From contig JBAZZJ010000001.1 of NCBI GenBank assembly GCA_041658885.1, positions 128,250 to 192,249 of the forward strand: 64,000 nucleotides of DNA, read 5' to 3'. Positions 47,784-55,414 of the stretch are shown piece by piece. The notes beneath the pieces are model-generated. The model worked only from the letters and a program-made list of their open reading frames with translations. It had not been told where the DNA came from and ran no database searches. The number at the start of each line of letters is the position of its first letter. Position 1 is the first letter of the stretch. The translations under genes were made by a program, and so were the position numbers. This stretch comes from VMGX01 sp041658885 (GTDB lineage: Bacteria; Patescibacteriota; Minisyncoccia; Phycocordibacterales; 21-14-all-36-13).

Positions 47784-47808
47784 ACCGACGATTAAACAAA
47801 TCGTCGGC
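47784..47808 (-). terminator. terminator of the 47823 gene
   Basis: Minus-strand CCGACGATT, loop, AATCGTCGG, then TTTTTTATTTC. The stem sequence is shared with 59708-59730. Confidence 0.85.
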
Positions 47809-47822
47809 TTTGTGCATCTAAT

Positions 47823-48614
47823 TTATAAATGCACCCAAAAATAAACATTTAGAACTTTTGCCTCAGGTAAATACCCAAGACCGAGGAGAACATATACATT
47901 TTCTTTTTCTTTAACTTTCCATTTTTTTGTCCAGCCAACTTGACTGTCGTAAACTTTCTTGTTTCTGTCATAAACGACAGAAACGTAGGGAGCACCTAAA
48001 CCTCCAAGAACAACTTCAAGAAAACCAGAGGTTGTTTTAAGTGATTCAATATAACCTGTTAGAGTTAATAAATCAGGAATTTTTATAGTACCGGCAACAC
48101 CAAAACTTTTTTCAGAAAAAAAGTATCCGACACTGCTGACATCGTTACTGAATCCAATATTGTATTCAGGGAGTTTTTCATTTGGCAAATAATAAACTCC
48201 ACCATATACTTTTGTATCAGAAATTTTTTGAGTTAAAAGTCCGCCAATTGCTGAACCCGGTATTACTGATAATCCACCTGGTTCAAACTGTGCGCCTGCA
48301 CTAACTGGACTAGGCCGATTCAAAAAAGCAATAGGCCTTCCCATAAAACCGACTTGAACAGTAGTATTTTCAATTTGTGCATCCCACCATGCTAGAAACA
48401 GATTTTTATTTTCAGAGGTATAAACTCCTCTAAAAACAAAATTTGAAACTTCAAATTGACCAGCTAATCTTAAGTTCGCACCATGTAAAACATTAAGATT
48501 TTGATCATAACTACCGGTATATAAGACACCGGCGAAATACTTTGTTAGTTCCTGTCCAAAATTTTGAACAGAAAGTACAATTACTAACAATAGAAGTAAT
48601 GTTAACTTTTTCAT
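47823..48614 (-). CDS. secreted beta-rich protein resembling an outer-membrane beta-barrel
   Basis: 263 aa. A clear signal peptide (MKKLTLLLLLVIVLSVQNFG, cleavage probably before or after Gln21) is followed by many amphipathic beta-strands with turns and a C-terminal strand ending LNVYFWVHL, as in outer-membrane beta-barrels. CPR cells are thought to lack a classical outer membrane, so this is unexpected. CTGGAGGG lies six bases before the ATG, and a consensus promoter and its own terminator surround it. The leader and terminator resemble those of 59736-60116. Function unknown. Confidence 0.75.
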   Translation of the reverse strand: MKKLTLLLLLVIVLSVQNFGQELTKYFAGVLYTGSYDQNLNVLHGANLRLAGQFEVSNFVFRGVYTSENKNLFLAWWDAQIENTTVQVGFMGRPIAFLNRPSPVSAGAQFEPGGLSVIPGSAIGGLLTQKISDTKVYGGVYYLPNEKLPEYNIGFSNDVSSVGYFFSEKSFGVAGTIKIPDLLTLTGYIESLKTTSGFLEVVLGGLGAPYVSVVYDRNKKVYDSQVGWTKKWKVKEKENVYVLLGLGYLPEAKVLNVYFWVHL

Positions 48615-48630
48615 TGTGCCCTCCAGGCAT

Positions 48631-48676
48631 TTGATTGAAAAAATATTTTTATTTTTAAATCAAAAAACTTTCTTTG
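48631..48676 (-). repeat. leader repeat shared with the 59736 gene
   Basis: Minus-strand AAAGAAAGTTTTTTGATT, then TAAAAATAAAAATATTTTTT and CAAT. The equivalent stretch at 60131-60176 precedes an unrelated gene. Confidence 0.7.
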
Positions 48677-48688
48677 TTTTCTACATAT

Positions 48689-48717
48689 ATTATATACCTA
48701 CTAAACAATTCTGTCAA
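48689..48717 (-). promoter_or_regulatory. promoter of the 47823 gene
   Basis: Minus-strand TTGACA, 17 bases, TATAAT. Confidence 0.85.
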
Positions 48718-48819
48718 GTTTTTTAATTCCAAAATTTCATTAGAAATTAGATATTAGAAATTAGTAATTATTTATAGCTATTCTATGAGATTTATATATT
48801 TATTGTTATAATTTTATTG

Positions 48820-50187
48820 ATGAAAAAGAACATAGAAAATAAAGACGTTGTCGTTGTTCGTTTTGCGCCTTCACCAACTGGTTATTTACATATTGGAGGA
48901 GCAAGGACGGCTCTTTTTAATTATATTTTTGCAAAACAAAATAATGGAAAATTTATATTAAGAATTGAAGACACTGATAAAGAAAGGTCAACGAAGGAAT
49001 ATGAAAAAAGTATATTAGAAACAATGAAATGGTTAGAACTTGATTACGACGAAATTTATAGACAATCTGAAAGAACCGAAATATATAAAAAATATTTACA
49101 AAAAATGATTGATGACGGAAATGCCTACATTTCAAAAGAAAAACCGAAAAAAGAAGGGGACAGAGACGAAGTGATTCGTTTTAAAAACCCAAATAAAAAG
49201 GTTATTTTTAATGATTTAATTACAGGAGATGTTGAAGTTGACACAACTGACCTTGGAGATTTTGTTATCGCAAAAGATTTAGAAACTCCTATTTTTCATT
49301 TAACAAATGTTATAGATGATTATGAAATGGGAATAACACATATAATAAGAGGACAAGATCATGTTTCAAATACTCCAAGACAAATTTTAATACAAGAAGT
49401 AATCGGCGCCCAAAGACCTATATATGCCCACATACCACTTATTTTAGCTCCAGATAAATCAAAACTTTCAAAGCGACACGGCGCCGTAAATGTTGTTGAA
49501 TATAAAAATTCGGGATATTTATCTGACGCCATTATAAATTTTTTGGCATTTTTAGGATGGAATCCTGGAGATGAAAGAGAAATTTTAACTCGAGAAGAAC
49601 TTATAAAAGAATTTAAAATGGAAAAAGTTCAAAAGGGAGGTGCTGTATTTAATATTGAAAAATTAAATTGGCTCAATAAAAAATATATACAAATGTTATC
49701 TGATAAAAAGTTTGAGGAATTTGTAGATGAATTTATGCCAAAAGAAATAAAACAGCTTTCAAAATACAAAGAAAATATCAGTAAAATTATACCCATAATT
49801 AAAGAGAGGATTGATAAGTTTGAAGATTTGAGAGATATGAATGAAAGGGGAGAATTAATATATTTTTTTGAAACACCAGATTATGATACCGAATCTCTGA
49901 TGTGGAAAGAAGAAGAAAATATTTCTGAAACGAAAAAATATTTAAGTGAAATTAAAAATATTTTAGAAAAAATTGATAATAATAATTTTAATTCAGTATC
50001 AGTAAAAGACGCTGTTTGGAATTTTGCAACTGAAAAGGGAAGGGGAAACGTCCTTTGGCCTATGAGATATGTTCTATCTGGAATTGAAAAATCTCCGGAC
50101 CCTTTCATTTTGGCTGGAATATTTGGTAAAGAGGAGACTATCAAGAGAATAGACACGGCTATACAAAAAATAGATGAGAACTTATAA
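48820..50187 (+). CDS. gltX: glutamyl-tRNA synthetase
   Basis: Class I synthetase charging tRNA-Glu (encoded at 63845). RFAPSPTGYLHIGGARTALFNY has the HIGH motif, GQDHVSNTPRQILIQE the tRNA-contact region, and KLSKRHGAVNV the KMSKS loop. 455 aa. TATAAT at 48807-48812 ends seven bases before the ATG, so the message is probably leaderless. The stop overlaps the start of the M23 peptidase gene by 14 bases. Whether it also charges tRNA-Gln cannot be told. Confidence 0.95.
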   Translation: MKKNIENKDVVVVRFAPSPTGYLHIGGARTALFNYIFAKQNNGKFILRIEDTDKERSTKEYEKSILETMKWLELDYDEIYRQSERTEIYKKYLQKMIDDGNAYISKEKPKKEGDRDEVIRFKNPNKKVIFNDLITGDVEVDTTDLGDFVIAKDLETPIFHLTNVIDDYEMGITHIIRGQDHVSNTPRQILIQEVIGAQRPIYAHIPLILAPDKSKLSKRHGAVNVVEYKNSGYLSDAIINFLAFLGWNPGDEREILTREELIKEFKMEKVQKGGAVFNIEKLNWLNKKYIQMLSDKKFEEFVDEFMPKEIKQLSKYKENISKIIPIIKERIDKFEDLRDMNERGELIYFFETPDYDTESLMWKEEENISETKKYLSEIKNILEKIDNNNFNSVSVKDAVWNFATEKGRGNVLWPMRYVLSGIEKSPDPFILAGIFGKEETIKRIDTAIQKIDENL

Positions 50188-51460
50188 AAAACATATAGTT
50201 TTTCTTATATTATTTTTTTTATTTATTTTTTTAAATAGTCCTTTTACTAATGCTTCAACAATTGTAGAATTGAGAACAAAAATAGAAGACAGAAACACCC
50301 AAATTCAAGAATTAGAAAAAGATATAAAGGAATACCAAAATAAGTTAGAGACGGTTGGGAAAGAAAAAGATTCACTTCAAAAAGCTGTACAGCTTCTTGA
50401 ATTGTCTGGCAAAAAATTGGCGACGGATTTAAAAATTACAGAAAATAAAATAAGTTCTACAGATTTAAATATACAAAAATTAAGTATAGAAATTTTAGAT
50501 AAAAAAGAAAGAATTGCTCAAAACAATGAGGCCCTATCTGAATCAGTGAGAAGAATGGATGAATTTGATTCAAGTTCGTTGTTAGAAATTGTTTTGGAGT
50601 ATGAAAAAATGTCTGATTTTTGGAATATAATTGAAAATTTGGAAAAATTTCAAGCAAGTGTACAAGAAAATTTAAATGTATTAAAGGTTTTGAAAGAAGA
50701 TTACACAAATAAAAAATCAGAAGAGGAACAAAAGAAAAGGGAACTTGCAAATTTGAAATCACAACTTTCTGACCAGAAAAAAATTGTTGATTATAACAAA
50801 GCCGAACAAAATAAATTATTAGCCGAAACAAAAAACAAGGAATCAAATTATAAAACAATGCTGGACAATAAAAAAATTTTAAAAGACCAATTTGAGAAAG
50901 AACTTTTGGCTCTTGAATCAGAATTACAAATAACTATAGACCCGAATAGTATTCCAAGAGCTAAAGCTGGAATTTTAAATTGGCCGTTAGATTCTGTTTT
51001 TATAACTCAATACTTTGGAAATACTTCTTTTTCTAAGGCAGGGGCCTATAATGGGAGTGGTCATAATGGAGTTGATTTCAGAGCTTCTGTCGGGACCAGA
51101 GTCAAAGCATCGCTAGGAGGAATCGTGACGGGAACGGGAAACACAGATTTATATAGGGGGTGTTATTCTTATGGTAAATGGGTTCTTGTGAAGCACGAGA
51201 ATGGACTTTCAACTTTATATGCCCATTTATCTTTAATAAAAGTTGTGACAGGGGAAAGTGTCAACGAAGGTGATATAATAGGATATTCTGGAAATACTGG
51301 GTATTCCACAGGCCCACATTTACATCTTACTGTATATGCAACCCAAGGAGTTAAAATCGTTAGATTGGGAAATATAAAAAAGATAACAAATTGTAGCAAT
51401 TCCATAATTCCTGTTGCGCCATTAAATGCTTATCTGAATCCACTTGATTATTTGCAATAA
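50174..51460 (+). CDS. M23 (LytM) peptidase with N-terminal coiled coil
   Basis: EnvC/LytM-like murein hydrolase or hydrolase activator, 428 aa. Signal sequence (residues about 5-27), long coiled coil to about residue 245, then the LytM domain with HNGVDFRA (HxxxD), a middle YAHLS and the HLHL motif, so zinc ligands are intact. Two cysteines (RGCYSYG and ITNCSN) could form a disulfide. It starts inside the end of gltX. A role in cell-wall splitting fits the nearby ftsW and murG. Confidence 0.9.
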   Translation: MRTYKKHIVFLILFFLFIFLNSPFTNASTIVELRTKIEDRNTQIQELEKDIKEYQNKLETVGKEKDSLQKAVQLLELSGKKLATDLKITENKISSTDLNIQKLSIEILDKKERIAQNNEALSESVRRMDEFDSSSLLEIVLEYEKMSDFWNIIENLEKFQASVQENLNVLKVLKEDYTNKKSEEEQKKRELANLKSQLSDQKKIVDYNKAEQNKLLAETKNKESNYKTMLDNKKILKDQFEKELLALESELQITIDPNSIPRAKAGILNWPLDSVFITQYFGNTSFSKAGAYNGSGHNGVDFRASVGTRVKASLGGIVTGTGNTDLYRGCYSYGKWVLVKHENGLSTLYAHLSLIKVVTGESVNEGDIIGYSGNTGYSTGPHLHLTVYATQGVKIVRLGNIKKITNCSNSIIPVAPLNAYLNPLDYLQ

Positions 51461-51497
51461 TTTATTTATAAACTAAAATATAACCACAATAAATATT

Positions 51498-51824
51498 ATG
51501 TATTCAAAAAAACAAACGAGTGGGGGATTAGTAAAATTAGTCATTTTAATCGTAGTGGCAATTCTTGTGTTAAGTTACTTGGGGTTTGACCTTAAAACAT
51601 TTATAGAATCAGACCAAACACAGGGCAATCTAGGGTATGTTTGGACTTTTGTATTAAATGTCTGGGAAAATTATTTAAAAGGTCCTGTGATGTATTTTTG
51701 GAACGAAATCTTTATAAAGCTCATCTGGGATGCATTCACAAGCAACATGGAGAAGATTAAAGCTGGCCAACCTACCGATTTAGAAGCAAATGCACCTTCG
51801 GTCGAAACTGGAAATACACAATAA
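51498..51824 (+). CDS. membrane protein, 108 aa
   Basis: Unknown protein with one strong transmembrane helix (about residues 11-29) and an amphipathic aromatic stretch (VWTFVLNVWENYLKGPVMYFWNEIFIKLIWDAF) that may lie along or in the membrane, then a polar tail. It follows the M23 gene by 37 bases in the same direction and precedes the 29-residue basic gene by 13 bases, so the three probably share a transcript. Confidence 0.75.
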   Translation: MYSKKQTSGGLVKLVILIVVAILVLSYLGFDLKTFIESDQTQGNLGYVWTFVLNVWENYLKGPVMYFWNEIFIKLIWDAFTSNMEKIKAGQPTDLEANAPSVETGNTQ

Positions 51825-51837
51825 AAGAGAATAAATT

Positions 51838-51927
51838 ATGGGAACAAAAATAAAAAATAAAAGAAAATCTGTTAAACGTAGAAGAAGAAATAAATTAAGA
51901 CATAGAAATAGATTTAAAAACAAATAA
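51838..51927 (+). CDS. 29-residue highly basic protein, bS22/AURKAIP1-COX24-like
   Basis: Sequence begins MGTKIKNKRKSVKRRRRNK and ends RHRNRFKNK: more than half Lys/Arg. The MG(S/T)xIKxxRK start and spacing of basic residues recall the very short COX24/AURKAIP1-type ribosomal proteins of actinobacteria (bS22), an analogy made from memory. Followed immediately by a terminator whose stem begins at the stop codon. Possibly a ribosome-associated or nucleic-acid-binding peptide. Confidence 0.55.
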   Translation: MGTKIKNKRKSVKRRRRNKLRHRNRFKNK

Positions 51928-51949
51928 AAGCGCTCCAGAGGCGCTTTTT
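51927..51949 (+). terminator. terminator after the basic peptide gene
   Basis: AAAGCGC, TCCAGAG, GCGCTTT, then TTG. Confidence 0.85.
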
Positions 51950-52007
51950 GCTTTAATTAGAAGATAATTTTTATATAAAGATTAAAATATTTGTATTTAT
52001 AAACCTT

Positions 52008-52016
52008 GTGCGACAC
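52008..52016. repeat. TTGTGCGAC box left of the nuclease-like gene
   Basis: TTGTGCGAC; repeated at 52802-52810 and, inverted as GTCGCATAA, at 52772-52780. Confidence 0.6.
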
Positions 52017-52040
52017 TAAGAAATAGAATACAATATAGTA

Positions 52041-52703
52041 ATGGAAAACAAACTTCGTTTACAAAAATTTGGTAATCAAAAACCTTGGAAAATTGAAGAG
52101 GTTGAAGCTGGATTAAAACATTTTTTTGAAGAAAACCAAAGATACCCAACATCTATAGAAATAGATAAATATGAACACTTACCATCGTCTAAATCAATAC
52201 AAAGGAGTTTTGGAGGATTGGTTACAATAAGAAAGAAATTAAATTTAGAAAATGATTATGACTTTAGAAAAGGAAAACATAGTTCGGAAAGAGCCTTATA
52301 TATAAATAAAAGAAATAATTTATTAGAAAAAAAAGTTTACGAGTTTTTGGTTGAACATTATGATAAACCCTTTGTACATAGAGAATATCTTTTTATGGAC
52401 GATAGGCGCACAAGGGCGGATTTTTTTGTATATGACTCAAAAAACGGATTTTGTATAGATATATTTTACCCAAGCGACAAAAGAAACCTACTAGGATGTT
52501 TAAACAATAAACTTAATAAATATAATCAAATATATATGAGACAATATCCTGTAATTTTTTTACAGATGAATTTAGATATTGATCAAAGTGTTTTAGACAA
52601 TATTGTTAAAAATAAAAAGAGAAAACTATCAGAAGGGCAATATCTTATGAGTTGGGACACTTTTGTACAATTTTGTAAAAGTAGAAAACATTTTATTAAA
52701 TAG
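52041..52703 (+). CDS. homing-endonuclease-associated repeat protein with nuclease-like domain
   Basis: 220 aa. The N-terminal 75 residues (PWKIEEVEAGLKHFFEENQRYPTSIEID...LPSSKSIQRSFGGLVTIRKKL) match the helix-turn-helix repeat found beside HNH and other homing endonucleases. The C-terminal part has RTRADFFVYDSKNGFCIDIFYP, which could be a divergent PD-(D/E)XK core (D and D-hydrophobic positions; no clear catalytic Lys). TACAAT ends six bases before the ATG. TTGTGCGAC boxes flank the gene, suggesting a mobile unit. Confidence 0.65.
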   Translation: MENKLRLQKFGNQKPWKIEEVEAGLKHFFEENQRYPTSIEIDKYEHLPSSKSIQRSFGGLVTIRKKLNLENDYDFRKGKHSSERALYINKRNNLLEKKVYEFLVEHYDKPFVHREYLFMDDRRTRADFFVYDSKNGFCIDIFYPSDKRNLLGCLNNKLNKYNQIYMRQYPVIFLQMNLDIDQSVLDNIVKNKKRKLSEGQYLMSWDTFVQFCKSRKHFIK

Positions 52704-52771
52704 GGGATTAAATGAATTCTTATCTTCAATAAAATGGGCATTTCCATATGCTTTAATAAAATACAAGATGT

Positions 52772-52810
52772 GTCGCATAAGATACCTGCGTAAAAGGTAT
52801 ATTGTGCGAC
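52772..52810. repeat. hairpin right of the nuclease-like gene
   Basis: GTCGCATAAGATACC and GGTATATTGTGCGAC form a long imperfect stem around nine bases. It contains both orientations of the TTGTGCGAC box. Confidence 0.7.
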
Positions 52811-52877
52811 CCTATATATAATTCTTTTGGTCTACTTCCCTCTAAATTATTTATCGTTGTTTTTTTGTTTTCTTATT

Positions 52878-53072
52878 TTATTGTTTTTTAGGAATTATCA
52901 TCCAAGAAATAAGATAAGCTACAATCCCAGGAACAATTCCTGTTACAGCTGTTAAAATAATCCAAACCAAACGAATAAGAGTTGAGTCAACGTCAAATGC
53001 CTCCCCTATTCCTCCACACACTCCAGCTATTTTTTTGTCTGTTTTAGACAAGTATATTTTTTTCTTTTGCAT
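52878..53072 (-). CDS. PspC-domain membrane protein
   Basis: 64 aa. KKIYLSKTDKKIAGVCGGIGEAFDVDSTLIRLVW is the PspC domain, followed by a transmembrane stretch (VTGIVPGIVAYLISWMIIP). In other bacteria PspC takes part in envelope-stress signalling. No strong ribosome site. It faces the repeat-rich stretch 53107-53262. Confidence 0.88.
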   Translation of the reverse strand: MQKKKIYLSKTDKKIAGVCGGIGEAFDVDSTLIRLVWIILTAVTGIVPGIVAYLISWMIIPKKQ

Positions 53073-53106
53073 ATTTTTTGTAAATTATTTTATAAAAACA
53101 CAAAAA

Positions 53107-53262
53107 AATTACTTGCCCCGTTAAATACGAAGTATATTTAACTGGGGTGGATGAAAAATGTCCTTAGGGACATTTTTTAAAAAACAAAAAAAATTACTTG
53201 CCCCGTTAAATACGAAGTATATTTAACTGGGGTGGATGAAAAATGTCCTTAGGGACATTTTT
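53107..53262. repeat. tandem duplication of a composite repeat
   Basis: Two units 85 bases apart (53107-53176 and 53192-53261), almost identical. Each has a CCCCGTTAAAT...ATTTAACTGGGG element followed by a post-stop-type hairpin TGAAAAATGTCC/GGACATTTTT. The two repeat families thus move or duplicate together. Confidence 0.9.
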
Positions 53263-53265
53263 CAT

Positions 53266-53673
53266 TTATTTCAAACCTTTACAATTGCTCGCAGGCTCAT
53301 ACCCTGCCTTTTTAGCTTCTTCTATTGAGTTGAAGTAAACCTTGTTTGCTTCATTTATACTTTTTGAGCCAGAACACCACGGGTAATGATACTTTGTTCC
53401 ATTTTTTGAAGCAACAACCATTCCCCCACTATTTTTATTCTCATTTGTTATTTCTTTTAAAGATCCTGATACACTTGCTGTCATTTCATTGTTTTTTATA
53501 TTCTCAATACTTATAGGTTGTTTTTTAATCTCTGAAATAGACAATCTACCAAGCCCAAACCCTGCAAATCCTACCAAAACTATCATAGAAATAACAAAAA
53601 TCTCGTTACTTAAAGAATCTGTTATTTTATCTAAAAACCTCTTGATTTTGTTCCTCATTTCATATATACTCAT
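53266..53673 (-). CDS. membrane-anchored protein with Ada-like metal-binding motif
   Basis: 135 aa. One transmembrane helix (about residues 24-46), a Ser/Asn-rich linker, then GTKYHYPWCSGSKSINEANKVYF followed by EEAKKAGYEPASNCKGL. The Tyr-His...Cys...Asn...Phe...Glu-Ala...Gly-Tyr...Cys pattern is that of the small metal-binding domain of Ada and of exported nuclease-associated proteins. Probably displayed outside the cell. Confidence 0.8.
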   Translation of the reverse strand: MSIYEMRNKIKRFLDKITDSLSNEIFVISMIVLVGFAGFGLGRLSISEIKKQPISIENIKNNEMTASVSGSLKEITNENKNSGGMVVASKNGTKYHYPWCSGSKSINEANKVYFNSIEEAKKAGYEPASNCKGLK

Positions 53674-53765
53674 TTCATTATTTTAATACAAATATCAAGA
53701 TTGTTAAAGTTTCAATTTATTTTTTTGATTTATTGATTTTTTGCTTTCTTGTTTTTTTGATCATC

Positions 53766-54038
53766 ATGGCCCATCGTAAAGCAGGAGGAACAGCCAAAAA
53801 TCTGAGAGATTCGCAGCCAAAATATTTGGGTGTTAAATTGCATTCTGGACAAGCTGTAAAAACAGGAAATATAATAATTCGTCAAAGAGGAACAAAATAT
53901 ATGGCCGGAGTGGGGGTTGGAGTTGGCAGAGATCATTCCTTGTTTGCTCTTAAAGATGGAAAAGTTCAATTCAAAGATAAGAGAAAAAAAGGATTTGATG
54001 GAAAAGTTGTTGTAAGAAAATCTGTAAGTGTCGTTTAG
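53766..54038 (+). CDS. rpmA: large ribosomal subunit protein bL27
   Basis: 50S protein whose N-terminus reaches the peptidyl-transferase centre. MAHRKAGGTAKNLRDSQPKYLGVKLHSG and GTKYMAGVGVGVGRDHSLFALKDG are diagnostic. 90 aa from ATG 53766. There is no processed N-terminal leader as in Firmicutes. bL21, its usual neighbour, is instead at 62699-63025. Confidence 0.96.
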   Translation: MAHRKAGGTAKNLRDSQPKYLGVKLHSGQAVKTGNIIIRQRGTKYMAGVGVGVGRDHSLFALKDGKVQFKDKRKKGFDGKVVVRKSVSVV

Positions 54039-54041
54039 AAA

Positions 54042-54193
54042 CGCAGATTTACCCCGTTAGAAGTTCATTAAGATTAATATTTTCAATAGTTTACGAAAAT
54101 GAAATCGCCTTGCCCGCCTTGGGCGGGTCTGACGGCTTTCTTTATTATTAAATTTATATTTTTTACCAAACTTCTAACGGGGCAAGCGCAGAT
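54042..54193. mobile_element. CGCAGAT-bounded TIR element family C, copy 2
   Basis: The element (54052-54182) has ends CCCCGTTAGAAGTT and AACTTCTAACGGGG, with core CGCCTTGCCCGCC...GGGCGGG then CTGACGGCTTTC. CGCAGAT lies on both outer sides. Copy 1 is at 6583-6693. Confidence 0.85.
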
Positions 54194-54200
54194 AAAATAT

Positions 54201-54230
54201 AAAAGACCTTCTCACGAAGGTCTTTTGTTT
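54201..54230. terminator. bidirectional terminator
   Basis: AAAAGACCTTC, TCAC, GAAGGTCTTTT. Serves rpmA (+) and the 54236 gene (-). Confidence 0.85.
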
Positions 54231-54235
54231 AAAAC

Positions 54236-54703
54236 TTAAACTCTTTTAAACTCATAGCGTCTGATTATTTTTTCCACTTCGATTTTAATGTTCTCATCTT
54301 TTTCAAACTTATCTAACCTTTTCTTTATGTATTTATGAAGTAGAACATAAAAGAAAAATAAAAAGAAAGAAATAATAAAAATTATTTGAAAAAAAGTTAT
54401 TCTCAATATAAAGTACATTATTAATGGAATAACCATAGACGCTATACCAAAGCAGAAAAAAGTTTTTGATACACTTCTATCTTCAAAATAAGATTTCCCA
54501 TTAAAGAAAAAATTCTTTTTTACTTTTGACCTTATGCTTAGAACATATCCATTTAAGTTAGACATTTTTTTAATAAAAAAGTCTTCTTTTGCTGTTTCTA
54601 ATATAAGACCAAAACCAAATAAATTTATCGTGGCATAGATATTTAGAAGAAAAATGTATATCCATACTACAAACAAAATAGCTAATATTTCAAAAGTGGT
54701 CAT
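54236..54703 (-). CDS. membrane protein, 155 aa
   Basis: Unknown protein with three or four transmembrane helices (about residues 5-35, 83-101 and 105-125), a cytoplasmic Lys-rich loop (RSKVKKNFFFNGKSYFEDRS) and a charged C-terminal helix. TTGGAGGT lies six bases before the ATG. It has a consensus promoter and terminator; another stand-alone SD-led unit. Confidence 0.78.
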   Translation of the reverse strand: MTTFEILAILFVVWIYIFLLNIYATINLFGFGLILETAKEDFFIKKMSNLNGYVLSIRSKVKKNFFFNGKSYFEDRSVSKTFFCFGIASMVIPLIMYFILRITFFQIIFIISFFLFFFYVLLHKYIKKRLDKFEKDENIKIEVEKIIRRYEFKRV

Positions 54704-54749
54704 TTTTTACCTCCAAAATTTAATGAGCTGATTTAATTAATTCTTGCAG

Positions 54750-54778
54750 ATTATATTGTATTTTTTAGTTTCAGTCAA
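54750..54778 (-). promoter_or_regulatory. promoter of the 54236 gene
   Basis: Minus-strand TTGACT, 17 bases, TATAAT. Confidence 0.8.
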
Positions 54779-54786
54779 TCACAAAT

Positions 54787-54819
54787 CCAGCACTTATTTT
54801 TAAACAAAATAAGTGCTGG
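54787..54819 (-). terminator. terminator downstream of rplI
   Basis: CCAGCACTTATTTT, TAAAC, AAAATAAGTGCTGG. The same stem recurs as a perfect palindrome at 63297-63332. Confidence 0.75.
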
Positions 54820-54842
54820 GTAATTTATTTTTTGGCTATCTT

Positions 54843-55286
54843 TTATCCCGCTATTATTTTTATTTTGAATTCAACTTCTTTCTTACCAACTTGTATTTTT
54901 ATAGAATGTTCCCCACTTTCTTTTATAGGATTATCTAATTTAATATATTCTGAATCTATATCTAATTTTAATTTTTTCTTTAATTCTTTCAGAATTTCTT
55001 CTTTGTGAATACTTGCGAAAAGATGTCCTTTTTCATTGAGTTTTGATTTAATTTCTAAAACTGTATTTTTTAGTTTATCTACTTCCATATCAAGTAAATT
55101 TTCTCTAACTTTTTGTTCTTCTTCTTTATTTTTTTTCTTTAATTCCATTTCTTTTGTAATAACATCTGTAGCAACTTTTGCTAATCCTTTTGGTAACAAA
55201 AAATTCTGCGCATATCCATCAGCAACATTTTTAATGTCATATTTTCGTCCTATTTTAGGAACATCTTTTAAAAGTATAATTTTCAT
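54843..55286 (-). CDS. rplI: large ribosomal subunit protein bL9
   Basis: 50S protein. MKIILLKDVPKIGRKYDIKNVADGYAQNFLLPKGLA is the N-terminal domain, followed by the long connecting helix and the C-terminal domain. 147 aa. bL9 is reported missing from some CPR groups, so its presence is useful for placement. The ATG at 55286 is completed by repeat element A; a 12-codon extension (MELPLAIPISNG) is open in frame upstream. Confidence 0.95.
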   Translation of the reverse strand: MKIILLKDVPKIGRKYDIKNVADGYAQNFLLPKGLAKVATDVITKEMELKKKNKEEEQKVRENLLDMEVDKLKNTVLEIKSKLNEKGHLFASIHKEEILKELKKKLKLDIDSEYIKLDNPIKESGEHSIKIQVGKKEVEFKIKIIAG

Positions 55287-55408
55287 CCCGTTAGAAATCG
55301 GAATTGCCAGAGGCAGTTCCATAAATTAATTTATAATTTTTGTTTAATGCTGTCGTTTTTATTTTGTTTATCTTTGTATATCTATCCCGTATTTTATTTC
55401 TAACGGGA
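55286..55408 (-). mobile_element. 123-bp TIR element family A, copy upstream of rplI
   Basis: On the minus strand it begins TCCCGTTAGAAATAAAATAC and ends ATTTCTAACGGGA. An internal hairpin GGAACTGCC/GGCAATTCC encodes part of the 12-codon leader. AATTATAAATTAATTT precedes the internal ATG at leaderless spacing. Confidence 0.9.
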
Positions 55409-55414
55409 CATGTA

